Positions 51,810-59,114 of a DNA stretch of 64,000 nt are shown here, piece after piece. The notes under the pieces were generated by a model that did not search any database, was not told where the DNA came from, and worked only from the letters and a program-made list of their open reading frames with translations. The position numbers and the translations under genes were made by a program. Positions within the stretch are counted from its first letter, which is position 1, and every line of letters begins with the position of its first letter. The stretch spans positions 372,001 through 436,000 of the forward strand of contig JBFMGG010000007.1 in NCBI GenBank assembly GCA_040752835.1. Direction: 5' to 3'. The DNA comes from Campylobacterota bacterium (GTDB lineage Bacteria > Campylobacterota > Campylobacteria > Campylobacterales > Sulfurimonadaceae).

Positions 51810-52387
51810 GAGAAGTTTTCGCCCAGCTTCTCACGCAGCCCTCCCAGCGCCGTATCGATGCTGAAATCGGCTCCGTAGACGTTGTGAACCGAATAACTGG
51901 GATAAGGCTGCGCCCCGCAGAACTGAAACGCCTTGTGCAGCGCGACGTTCGCCTGATCGAGGCTGAGCCCCTCGAAAAAACCGTCCGGATTGCCAAACTC
52001 GCTCGGGGGACAGTTGTAGGTAAAGCTGAGCATGTAGCGCTTGTTTTTCATCAGCCCGCCGCTTCCGTACTTTCCGCCTTCGGCGCGTCCGTCGTTGACG
52101 AACGTCACGGTGCCGTTGCCGCCCGAGAGGATCTCGTCCAGGTATTTTTTCCCCAGCCAGGGCAGCCCCATCCAGTAAACGGGAGACTGGACGAAAAACA
52201 GGTCGGCCCATGCGAATTTTTCCAGTTCTTCGGCGACGTCGTAGCCGTTTTCGATCACCGTCTCTTTGACGTCATAACCGTTTGCGGTAAAAAATGCTTT
52301 GGCTTCGGTAACAAGATCGCGGGTCAGGTTGCCGTTGGCGAACCCTTCGTATTTTTGGTGGAGGTTGAGGAGGAGGATGTGTTTCAT
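51806..52387 (-). CDS. NAD(P)H quinone reductase, MdaB-like
   Basis: This 193-residue flavodoxin-fold protein resembles MdaB (modulator of drug activity B), which reduces quinones by two electrons and protects against oxidative stress. It has the N-terminal LLLNLHQKYEGFANGNLT, the flavin loop QSPVYWMGLPWLGKKYLD, and SFTYNCPPSEFG. It is inserted, on the opposite strand, between nifE and nifN. Two tandem palindromes (52411-52467) lie right upstream and probably bind its repressor. A role in protecting nitrogen fixation from oxygen is an inference from position. Confidence 0.85.
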   Translation of the reverse strand: MKHILLLNLHQKYEGFANGNLTRDLVTEAKAFFTANGYDVKETVIENGYDVAEELEKFAWADLFFVQSPVYWMGLPWLGKKYLDEILSGGNGTVTFVNDGRAEGGKYGSGGLMKNKRYMLSFTYNCPPSEFGNPDGFFEGLSLDQANVALHKAFQFCGAQPYPSYSVHNVYGADFSIDTALGGLREKLGENFS

Positions 52388-52410
52388 GGGTTACTCCGTA
52401 TTATTTGAGA

Positions 52411-52436
52411 TAATCATATCATTTTTGATGTGATTA
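52411..52436. promoter_or_regulatory. Operator-like palindrome 1
   Basis: TAATCATATCA-TTTT-TGATGTGATTA: 11-base arms with one mismatch, 24 bases before the mdaB-like ATG. Confidence 0.6.
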
Positions 52437-52440
52437 GAAT

Positions 52441-52467
52441 TAATCGTATCAATATCTGATACGATTA
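52441..52467. promoter_or_regulatory. Operator-like palindrome 2
   Basis: TAATCGTATCA-ATATC-TGATACGATTA: perfect 11-base arms. It begins 30 bases after palindrome 1, near three helical turns, which suggests cooperative binding of a dimeric regulator between the mdaB-like gene and the HEPN-like gene. Confidence 0.65.
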
Positions 52468-52522
52468 TATGGCTTAAACGAATCAAACAACTTTTGAAAT
52501 CAGAAATATATAGATGGAATGA

Positions 52523-53512
52523 ATGGAAAATAAGGACTGGGAATATCGAAAAGTTTTAGTCATGTCTGATGTTCCGATAAAAGGCACATATAGATTTAAT
52601 GACTTGTTTCAAATTTTGCCTGCTGAAGAAAAAGCACCTAAACCGCCATATGTTTTGGCACATCATCCTTGTATAATTGAATTTCGATTTAAAATTGATA
52701 AAACACCAAGACAAAGATTTGATGGGTATAAATCAGAACAATGGATAGTCAACAATGATGACGCACGAAAAGTTTTAAAAGAAATTTTACTTCTCATGAA
52801 TCTTTTTTCTTTTCATCAAATATTTGACTATTTTCCTTCTCAAAGTTGGTTTATACCTATGGGGAATGATAAAATAGAAGATGCACAATGGGGTCAAAAT
52901 GGGTATTGGTATGATGGATTTGAGTCAAAAATAACTACATTTTCAGACGGAGATTATGATCCAATAGAATTAATTGATACAAATAAATATCTTACTCAGT
53001 ACGGAAGAGTTATAGGACAGGGGTTTGACTTACCTGACCGAATAGATATGTTTCTGAAACAATATTTTGAATTGACGGATAGTAAAAGGCAATCATTTCT
53101 TTCAGCATGCTCGTTATTCAATCAGGGAAGAAAACTGTGGTCGGAACATCCAAGTTTATCTTTTACGGCACTGGTTTCTTCGTTGGAAACATTGATAGAA
53201 ATTGATTTCAAGAAAAAAAAAGTGGAAAGCTGTAAAGACTGTGGACAGAAAAAATACTCATTGACTGAAAAGTTTAGAGATTTTTTCGGAAAATATGGAT
53301 CACCATCTCCTGAGTTCAGAGAATACGCAACAAGAATATATAAACAGAGATCGAAAATACTTCATACAGGCAAATTATTTCTTGGTGAAGTGGAACCTAT
53401 AAGATTTGGTAGTTGGGCAAATATTGATGATGATCAATTTCGAAGAAATGTAGTTACCACTTGTAGAATTTGTATGATAAATTGGCTTCTGAAACAAAAC
53501 AATACTAAATAG
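52523..53512 (+). CDS. AT-rich HEPN-like protein, probably acquired
   Basis: This 329-residue cytosolic protein is encoded by markedly AT-rich DNA with A/T-ending codons, unlike every neighbour, so it was probably acquired. The C-terminal half looks like a HEPN-type domain: SLETLIEIDF, a possible zinc knuckle CKDCGQKKY, and YKQRSKILHTG, where R-x4-H matches the HEPN RNase motif. HEPN proteins often serve in phage defence or toxin systems. The N-terminal half (WEYRKVLVMSDVPIKGTYRF onward) resembles the N-terminal domains placed before such HEPN parts, but no family is asserted. No antitoxin-like partner is next to it. Confidence 0.65.
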   Translation: MENKDWEYRKVLVMSDVPIKGTYRFNDLFQILPAEEKAPKPPYVLAHHPCIIEFRFKIDKTPRQRFDGYKSEQWIVNNDDARKVLKEILLLMNLFSFHQIFDYFPSQSWFIPMGNDKIEDAQWGQNGYWYDGFESKITTFSDGDYDPIELIDTNKYLTQYGRVIGQGFDLPDRIDMFLKQYFELTDSKRQSFLSACSLFNQGRKLWSEHPSLSFTALVSSLETLIEIDFKKKKVESCKDCGQKKYSLTEKFRDFFGKYGSPSPEFREYATRIYKQRSKILHTGKLFLGEVEPIRFGSWANIDDDQFRRNVVTTCRICMINWLLKQNNTK

Positions 53513-53520
53513 GTACTTCT

Positions 53521-53537
53521 CGCACAAAACTTGCATT
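53521..53537 (+). promoter_or_regulatory. Sigma-54-like promoter before nifN
   Basis: TCGCAC-N5-TTGCAT matches TGGCAC-N5-TTGC in spacing and all but the -25 G. It ends 23 bases before the nifN ATG, after the inserted gene, so nifN can be expressed without read-through from nifE. Confidence 0.5.
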
Positions 53538-53560
53538 TTCCATGATAACAAGGAGTTGTC

Positions 53561-54862
53561 ATGGAACCCAGCCGCACCGTTTTTACATCCCACAAACCGC
53601 TTCAAGTCAACCCGATCAAACACTCCCAGCCGATGGGGGCGACCCTCGCGTTTTTAGGGGTCAAAGACTGTATGCCCCTCATGCACGCCGCGCAGGGGTG
53701 CGCTTCGTACACCAAGGTCTTTTTCACCCGCCATTTTAACGAACCGATCGCCGTGCGCAACACCTCGGTGAGCGACATCACGGCCGTCCTGGATGGAGGG
53801 GATTACTCGATCCTGATGGCGATCGAAAACATCACGGAAAAGGAGAAAAATCTCCGCCCCAGCATGATCGGGCTTCACACGACGGGATTGACGGAGACCA
53901 AGGGGGACGACGTACGCGGTGTGGGAATACACGTCGAGATTCCTTACGTCTACGTCAACACCCCCGATTACGAAGGGGGGATGGAGAGCGGATGGGCGCT
54001 CACCGTCACGGCGATGATCGAACAGCTGACCGAACCTTCGGCAAGCATCAAGCCCAACAGGCTCGTCCTCCTCCCTCACGTGAGTCTCCAGCCGATCGAG
54101 GTCGAAAAGCTTAAATGCCTCTGCGGGGATTTCGGATTCGAAACGTACGCGCTCCCCGATCTGTCGACGTCGCTGGACGGGTACTGGGAAGAGGGACAGG
54201 GGAAACTCGCCAACGGCGGGATCAGTGTCGATGAGGTGCGCGACCTCGCCAGCGCGTCGGTCGTGGTTTCGATCGGTGCATCGATGCAAAAGGCCGCATC
54301 GGCGCTGCTGGTCAAAAATCCTTCCATCCTGCATCTGCATTTCGATCACGTCATGGGACTGGAAGGGTGCGACAATTTTGTCGGGGCACTTATGAAACTG
54401 CGACACTCCGAGCCCAAGCCGCTCGTCAAACGGTGGCGTTCGCGTCTGCAGGATGCGATGCTCGACACCCATTTCCTGATTGGAACTTCCCATTTTGTCG
54501 TGACGGGAGAACCGGACATGCTCAGCGGCATCTGCGCCCTGCTGCACAGCGTCGGCGGGACGGTCGATCTGGCCGTCTCCACGGTCCCAAGCCCGGTTCT
54601 GGAAGGGGTAAAAGCCGAACGGGTGATCGTCGGTGACCTCGAAGACGCGGAACCCTATTTTGAAAACGCCGACCTTGTGATCAGCAACTTCCATGCAGAA
54701 CGGATCTTGCACAGTTATCCGCATACGGCACTGGTCATCCGGGGATTTCCGAATTACGAGGAGCTGGGGAACCCCCTCAAAAACGACCAGTTATACGAGG
54801 GGAGCACCTACTTCCTGTTCGAAGTGGCCAATGCATTGCGAAAAGTAAAACATCACGGATAG
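53561..54862 (+). CDS. nifN: FeMo-cofactor scaffold protein NifN
   Basis: This 433-residue partner of NifE is similar to NifK. Family marks are NPIKHSQPMGATLAFLGVKD, the cysteine segment HAAQGCASYTKVFFTRHF, and the C-terminal ALVIRGFPNYEELGNP. AAGGAG precedes the ATG. It begins an unbroken run of nif genes (nifN, nifX, NifX-associated, flavodoxin, nifW, nifZ) with 1-12 base gaps or overlaps, which is a single operon. The protein is cytosolic and oxygen-sensitive as a complex. Confidence 0.95.
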   Translation: MEPSRTVFTSHKPLQVNPIKHSQPMGATLAFLGVKDCMPLMHAAQGCASYTKVFFTRHFNEPIAVRNTSVSDITAVLDGGDYSILMAIENITEKEKNLRPSMIGLHTTGLTETKGDDVRGVGIHVEIPYVYVNTPDYEGGMESGWALTVTAMIEQLTEPSASIKPNRLVLLPHVSLQPIEVEKLKCLCGDFGFETYALPDLSTSLDGYWEEGQGKLANGGISVDEVRDLASASVVVSIGASMQKAASALLVKNPSILHLHFDHVMGLEGCDNFVGALMKLRHSEPKPLVKRWRSRLQDAMLDTHFLIGTSHFVVTGEPDMLSGICALLHSVGGTVDLAVSTVPSPVLEGVKAERVIVGDLEDAEPYFENADLVISNFHAERILHSYPHTALVIRGFPNYEELGNPLKNDQLYEGSTYFLFEVANALRKVKHHG

Positions 54863-54872
54863 AGAGGACACT

Positions 54873-55325
54873 ATGAATACGAAAATCACGGTTGAAGGGG
54901 AAGGGATGGTACCGAACGCGATGAAAGTCGCCTTCGCGACCAAGGACATGGAAGAGATCAACGCCCATTTCGGCGGGGCGCGGGAGTTCGTCGTCTACAA
55001 CGTCTCCAAAGAGGGATTTTCGCTCTGCGAGGTGATCAAAACCGACACTACGGGGATAGAGGATGACGACAAAACCGATTTCCGGGTCCGCGCGCTGGCG
55101 GGTGTCAACATCATGTATTGCGAGAGCATCGGCGGTACGGCAGCGGCCAAGGTGATCCGCGCGGGGATTCATCCGATGAAAGTGAACGAACCCACCCTGA
55201 TCGAAGAGATCCTCAAATCACTCGTGGCGATGATCAACTCCAATCCGCCGCCGTGGATTAAACGGATCATCCACATGCAGACCGAACGCGACGTCCGCCA
55301 GGACCGCTGGGCGGAGGGGGAATAA
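54873..55325 (+). CDS. nifX: FeMo-cofactor carrier NifX
   Basis: This 150-residue member of the NifX/NifB-C/NafY family binds cofactor precursors (NifB-co, VK-cluster) and passes them between NifB and NifEN. It has the family core MKVAFATKDMEEINAHFGGA, VNIMYCESIGGTAAAKVIRAGIHPMKV (split across the domain) and a C-terminal basic helix ending RQDRWAEGE. It lies 10 bases after nifN. Confidence 0.93.
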   Translation: MNTKITVEGEGMVPNAMKVAFATKDMEEINAHFGGAREFVVYNVSKEGFSLCEVIKTDTTGIEDDDKTDFRVRALAGVNIMYCESIGGTAAAKVIRAGIHPMKVNEPTLIEEILKSLVAMINSNPPPWIKRIIHMQTERDVRQDRWAEGE

Positions 55326-55326
55326 C

Positions 55327-55779
55327 ATGGAAACAGCCACGACTTTGAGCGATTTCGGGATCGAAATCGTCCGCCAGCTGCGGGCAATGGATCAGTTCGG
55401 AAACTGGGCAAAAATCGGCGACGAGGAACTCCTCATTAAAAAATACGTCAAGACCAAAGAGGAGCTCAAACAGATCCCCCTCATCGCCGACATCGACGAG
55501 ATGATGATCAACGACATCAAGATGATCTACAAGGCGGTCGCGTTGTCATTCGAGCGCAAAACGGGGGTCGTATGCAACGTCATCATGGAGATGAGCCACG
55601 AGGGGTTCGGACGGTGTGCCGTCATCGCCGATCGGATCTGTATCGTCAACAAGTATTTCAAGGATGCACACCGTTTCAGCTACCGCACCCTGGATGCGCT
55701 CTTCGAGGACGGCGACAAAATGCTTGACAGCGCGATAACGATCTACGAGCAGTACAAACCGTGCATTAACCAAGGATAA
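55327..55779 (+). CDS. NifX-associated nitrogen fixation protein (DUF269)
   Basis: This 150-residue protein of the DUF269 family is nearly always found right after nifX. It has the family stretch QLRAMDQFGNWAKIGDEELL, and MSHEGFGRCAVIADRICIVN, then a helical end. Its function is not established; cofactor assembly is assumed from linkage. It starts 1 base after the nifX stop. Confidence 0.93.
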   Translation: METATTLSDFGIEIVRQLRAMDQFGNWAKIGDEELLIKKYVKTKEELKQIPLIADIDEMMINDIKMIYKAVALSFERKTGVVCNVIMEMSHEGFGRCAVIADRICIVNKYFKDAHRFSYRTLDALFEDGDKMLDSAITIYEQYKPCINQG

Positions 55780-55790
55780 AGGAGACAACG

Positions 55791-56306
55791 ATGGCAAAAG
55801 TAGGTATTTTTTTCGGAAGCAGTACCGGGGCGACCCGCGAAGCGGCTGAACAACTCGCAGGAGAGTTCAATGGTTCCGAGCTCATCGACATGGAAGAGGA
55901 CTTTGAGGGGATCGACCAGTTCGACGAATTCGACGTCCTCCTGATCGGTTCGTCGACATGGGGGCAGGGGGACCCGCAGCGCGATTGGGTCGACCCCCTC
56001 TACGAGCTCTCCAACGACCGCCCCGATCTGGGCGGCAAAAAAGTGGCCTTCTTCGGTGCGGGGGACCAAAAGACCCACGGCGAACACTTTGTCAGCGCTC
56101 TGGGGAAATTGCACGAGCTCTTCACCTCGCTGGGGGCAGAGGCCTACGGCTTTACGACTACCGAGGGGTTCGAATACGATTTTTCACTTGCCGAAAAGGA
56201 CGGGCAATTCTGCGGGCTGGCGTTTGACAACGTCAACCAGGAGGAACTGACCGAATCGCGCGTCAGCGCATGGGCGTCCCAGCTCAAAAACGAGATGGGG
56301 CTCTAA
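55791..56306 (+). CDS. nifF: Flavodoxin, probable electron donor to nitrogenase
   Basis: This 171-residue long-chain flavodoxin binds FMN: the phosphate loop is FFGSSTGATREAAEQLA, the first isoalloxazine loop SSTWGQGDPQRDW and the second FGAGDQKTHGEHF. Place in the nif operon, with AAAGGAG before the ATG, points to supplying low-potential electrons to NifH. It could also serve general metabolism. Confidence 0.9.
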   Translation: MAKVGIFFGSSTGATREAAEQLAGEFNGSELIDMEEDFEGIDQFDEFDVLLIGSSTWGQGDPQRDWVDPLYELSNDRPDLGGKKVAFFGAGDQKTHGEHFVSALGKLHELFTSLGAEAYGFTTTEGFEYDFSLAEKDGQFCGLAFDNVNQEELTESRVSAWASQLKNEMGL

Positions 56307-56318
56307 AAGGAGGAAACG

Positions 56319-56696
56319 ATGGGTACGCTGGCCGAATTTGAAAAAATCACCGATGCCGAAGAGTTCTTCGAATTCTTTGATATTAACTACGATGAACGTC
56401 TGGTTCAGGTAAAACGGTTCCATATCATGAAAAAGTTCGGGGAGTTGGTGGAGAAGGCCAAAGGCCACGACATGGGAAGCGACGCGAAACTGCTCGAATA
56501 CTACAAATTCGCCCTCCTCAGCGTCTATAAAAACTTTGAAAACGGTTACAGTCCCTCGGCGGCGGACGTGTGGTCGATGTTCGACAAACCCAGCGCCTGC
56601 GGAACCTGTTCGACCGCCGGAAGCTGCAACGACATTACGGAGGTGAGCAATGGAGCCCATGCCTGCACCGGTAACCACAACAGCGTCAACTTCTGA
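56319..56696 (+). CDS. nifW: Nitrogenase-stabilising protein NifW
   Basis: This 125-residue protein helps keep the MoFe protein active, thought to protect it from oxygen. Family marks are AEEFFEFFDINYDERLVQVKR (read as two adjacent parts), FHIMKKFGELVEKA, and the helix EYYKFALLSVYKNF. The C-terminal about 30 residues are Cys-rich (SACGTCSTAGSC), which is unusual for NifW and might bind metal. It overlaps nifZ by 47 bases. Confidence 0.9.
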   Translation: MGTLAEFEKITDAEEFFEFFDINYDERLVQVKRFHIMKKFGELVEKAKGHDMGSDAKLLEYYKFALLSVYKNFENGYSPSAADVWSMFDKPSACGTCSTAGSCNDITEVSNGAHACTGNHNSVNF

Positions 56697-57096
56697 AGAG
56701 ATGCCGATCAGTGAGGAAGCCCGCCGGACCAACCTCTACAAAATGTCGGCCAAAGACGAAATCCTCCCCGTATTCCGTATCGGACAGCGGGTCAGGCTGA
56801 TCAAGGCGATCCGCAACGACGGGACCTATCCTTATGCCGCCCCGGGAGATTTTCTCGTCGATGCGGGAGCGGAGGGGTACGTCCGAAAAATCGGCGATTT
56901 TTTGCAGACGATCCGGATTTACGAAGTGAATTTTTTCGAAGAGGGGGTTATCTTCGGATGCCGTGAAGCCGAGCTCGAAGCGGCGGAAGAGGAAGACGGC
57001 TACGACGAAGTCGCCGAAGAACTGCGGTGGCTTAAAGAACACCGTGCCCGAAAAGCAGCCGAAAAAACGGCGCAATCTCAGGAAAAGGGGGAGTAG
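56650..57096 (+). CDS. nifZ: Nitrogenase maturation protein NifZ
   Basis: This 148-residue protein of the NifZ family helps form the second P-cluster of NifDK. The core is IGQRVRLIKAIRNDGTYPYA, AEGYVRKIGDFLQTI and IFGCREAELE. The start at 56650 has GGAGGTGA upstream, though the first about 35 residues are low-complexity; an inner start (ATG at 56701) would lie at the nifW stop. A charged helix (about 115-148) extends the C terminus beyond the usual core. Confidence 0.88.
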   Translation: MEPMPAPVTTTASTSEEMPISEEARRTNLYKMSAKDEILPVFRIGQRVRLIKAIRNDGTYPYAAPGDFLVDAGAEGYVRKIGDFLQTIRIYEVNFFEEGVIFGCREAELEAAEEEDGYDEVAEELRWLKEHRARKAAEKTAQSQEKGE

Positions 57097-57166
57097 CATC
57101 GCACTTTTTTTGGGATTAGGAGAGTTCGGAAATCGGTTCCGGACAGTGTGCCCGCAAGGGTTAATC

Positions 57167-57187
57167 CTAAACGACCCGTTCGTTTAG
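57167..57187. other. Perfect inverted repeat after nifZ
   Basis: CTAAACGA-N5-TCGTTTAG, an 8-bp perfect stem without a T-run, 29 bases before the ferredoxin ATG. It may be a regulator site for the ferredoxin gene or an mRNA end-stabilising hairpin. Confidence 0.4.
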
Positions 57188-57215
57188 TGCATCATCATAA
57201 TAAAAAGGAGTTGGG

Positions 57216-57506
57216 ATGACAACACGTGTAGAAATTATGAATGACTTTCTGGCGATCAACGTCCGCCCGGGCAAGACGATCCAGGATATCGTCGAAGCTT
57301 CGGGAAGCGCTTTGCCTTTCGGATGTCGTGACGGCGAATGCGGTACCTGTGTCGTATCGGTCGAGTCGGGGATGGAGTATATGAGCGAAATCAACGACAA
57401 AGAGAAAGCGGTACTGAAAACGCTGAACGAAAGCAATCCCAAAGCGCGTCTCGCCTGCCAGATGAAAGTCGTCGCACCGAACGGACTGGTTCGCCTCAAA
57501 TACTGA
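57216..57506 (+). CDS. [2Fe-2S] ferredoxin of the nif block
   Basis: This 96-residue plant-type ferredoxin has the cluster ligands in GCRDGECGTCVVSV (C-x4-C-x2-C) and the fourth Cys in RLACQMKV. It transfers single electrons in the cytosol. Place beside nif genes and rpoN suggests use in nitrogen fixation, e.g. cofactor synthesis or supply to NifH, though plant-type ferredoxins are not usually the main donor. AAAGGAG precedes the ATG. Confidence 0.92.
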   Translation: MTTRVEIMNDFLAINVRPGKTIQDIVEASGSALPFGCRDGECGTCVVSVESGMEYMSEINDKEKAVLKTLNESNPKARLACQMKVVAPNGLVRLKY

Positions 57507-57530
57507 TGCGCCCGGCGTATCCGACGTCGC

Positions 57531-57550
57531 GGACGGTGTTGCATCCGTCC
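57531..57550 (+). terminator. Possible terminator after the ferredoxin gene
   Basis: GGACGG-N8-CCGTCC stem, with a T-run (57566-57571) only 15 bases later. A second small inverted repeat TGATTA-TTTTT-TAATCA follows at 57560-57576. Confidence 0.4.
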
Positions 57551-57607
57551 CGGCGAAATTGATTATTTTTTAATCAGTTATCCCCGAATTCCCATCGAAT
57601 CTCCCCC

Positions 57608-57613
57608 TATAAT
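57608..57613 (+). promoter_or_regulatory. -10 element before rpoN
   Basis: Perfect TATAAT; transcription should begin near 57620, which leaves the ATG at 57629 almost leaderless and favours the start at 57674. Confidence 0.5.
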
Positions 57614-57673
57614 GAACGAGAACGAAATATGCAACGCATAGAGCGATCAAACGATTCGTATCAGGTGAAGACG

Positions 57674-58939
57674 ATGCAGACAACTCTCTCTTTCAAACAG
57701 AAACAACTTCCCAGACTTTCGATGCAGACGTGGCTACCTTTGCTCCAATGCTCTTTGAACGACCTCGAAAAGCATTTGCAGGTGATTACCAATGAAAACC
57801 CCTGCCTCGAAGTCAAATCGGGCTTTGAACAGTCCAATGCCTCTTCGGGAGGTTCATCGGCCTACGGGGCGTTTCAAAACTACGTTTCCAACGCCTCGTC
57901 CGACCAGATCGAATGGCTCAGCATCGCTTCATCCTCCCTGTACGAAAAGCTCGACGAACAGATCGTCGCCCCGCTGTTTCCGACGCCGATTTCACAGAAA
58001 ATCGCCCGCCAGATCGTTTATTACATCAATGAGGAAGGGTATTTCGAAGGGAGCGTCGAAGAGGTCGCCCGCCAGTGCGATACCGACCCCCAGAGCGTCG
58101 AGCGGGTGCGACAGCGTTTCGCCCATCTCGAACCTTCCGGCGTGGGCGCGCGCGATTACAAAGAATCGTTTTTGTTCCAGCTCGCGGATTACGATCTTGA
58201 CGATGAACTGAGTATTTTGCTCAGTGCGATGATTTTGCAGTTCGATAAAATGGAGAAATTCATCAAGCATCCCCGTCTTTCCGATGCCAAACACGTTTTG
58301 CAGCATCTGAAAAACCCTCCGGCACTTGAATACATGGAACCCGAGGCGCAGATTACCCCGGACCTGTTCGTCGAGTTTTCAGGCTCCGAACTCAACATCC
58401 GGATCAATCATGCCTTCTACCCCGATTTGCAGGTCCATCAGATCGACAAATACGACCATTTCGCCAAACAGAAATTCAAAGAGGCGCGCGAACTCGTCAA
58501 GCTCCTTGACCTGCGCAAAGCGACGCTGTACAACGTCGCGCTGGTTCTGCTCGAAAAACAGTACGCTTTTTTCATGGGGGGCGAGCTCAAACCTCTGCGC
58601 CTTCAGGACGTCGCCGACGAACTGGGCTTCAACGAATCGACCATTTCCCGTGCCATCGCGGACAAATACATCCAGACCGAGCGTGGGCTTTATGCGTTCA
58701 AGGACTTTTTCTCGAACTCCATCGGAGAGGTTTCGACGTCCGAGATCAAACACTTTTTGCAGCGCCTGGTGCAGAGCGAAAACAAAGATGACCCCTACAG
58801 CGACAAAACGCTGCACGAAATGATCGAAGAACGTTTCCGCGTCAAAATGGTCCGCCGCGTCATCGCGAAATACCGACAGGAACTCGATATCCCCTCCTAC
58901 AAAGAGCGGCAGTTTTTGTACAGGCTGGAGCTCCTTTAG
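57674..58939 (+). CDS. rpoN: RNA polymerase sigma-54 factor
   Basis: This 421-residue sigma-54 is required for transcription at -24/-12 promoters with an enhancer-binding activator. The Gln-rich N-terminal activator region (SFKQKQLPRLSMQTWLPLLQ), the core-binding part, the helix-turn-helix (LQDVADELGFNESTISRAI) and the RpoN box (VRRVIAKYRQ; consensus ARRTVAKYR) are all present. ATG at 57674 was chosen for AGGTGA 7 bases upstream; ATG at 57629 is possible. In Campylobacterota sigma-54 serves flagellar genes, so linkage to nif suggests either the only copy or a nif-dedicated paralogue. Confidence 0.94.
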   Translation: MQTTLSFKQKQLPRLSMQTWLPLLQCSLNDLEKHLQVITNENPCLEVKSGFEQSNASSGGSSAYGAFQNYVSNASSDQIEWLSIASSSLYEKLDEQIVAPLFPTPISQKIARQIVYYINEEGYFEGSVEEVARQCDTDPQSVERVRQRFAHLEPSGVGARDYKESFLFQLADYDLDDELSILLSAMILQFDKMEKFIKHPRLSDAKHVLQHLKNPPALEYMEPEAQITPDLFVEFSGSELNIRINHAFYPDLQVHQIDKYDHFAKQKFKEARELVKLLDLRKATLYNVALVLLEKQYAFFMGGELKPLRLQDVADELGFNESTISRAIADKYIQTERGLYAFKDFFSNSIGEVSTSEIKHFLQRLVQSENKDDPYSDKTLHEMIEERFRVKMVRRVIAKYRQELDIPSYKERQFLYRLELL

Positions 58940-58943
58940 CTCC
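58927..58943 (+). terminator. Hairpin over the rpoN stop codon
   Basis: GGAGCT-CCTTT-AGCTCC, followed by a pyrimidine-rich CCCCTTCCTTTTCC. A weak terminator candidate. Confidence 0.4.
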
Positions 58944-59114
58944 TTGGCCCCTTCCTTTTCCCCGCCTTAACGTAATTTATAGCTTCTTTCTTTTATAATG
59001 GGCCAATTTTTTTCCGTTATATTCCCGGAACTAGAATCGTCCGCCTCTTTCGCGCGGCAAGCTTTAGTACCATAGCGGTAAGCGTAATAAATCAAACAGT
59101 ATAAAGGAGACGAC

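Noticed and set aside
58998-59078. Possible leader peptide before ilvB (ATG at 58998)
   Set aside because: It starts within the -10 region, has no ribosome site and no run of Ile, Leu or Val codons, so attenuation is not supported.
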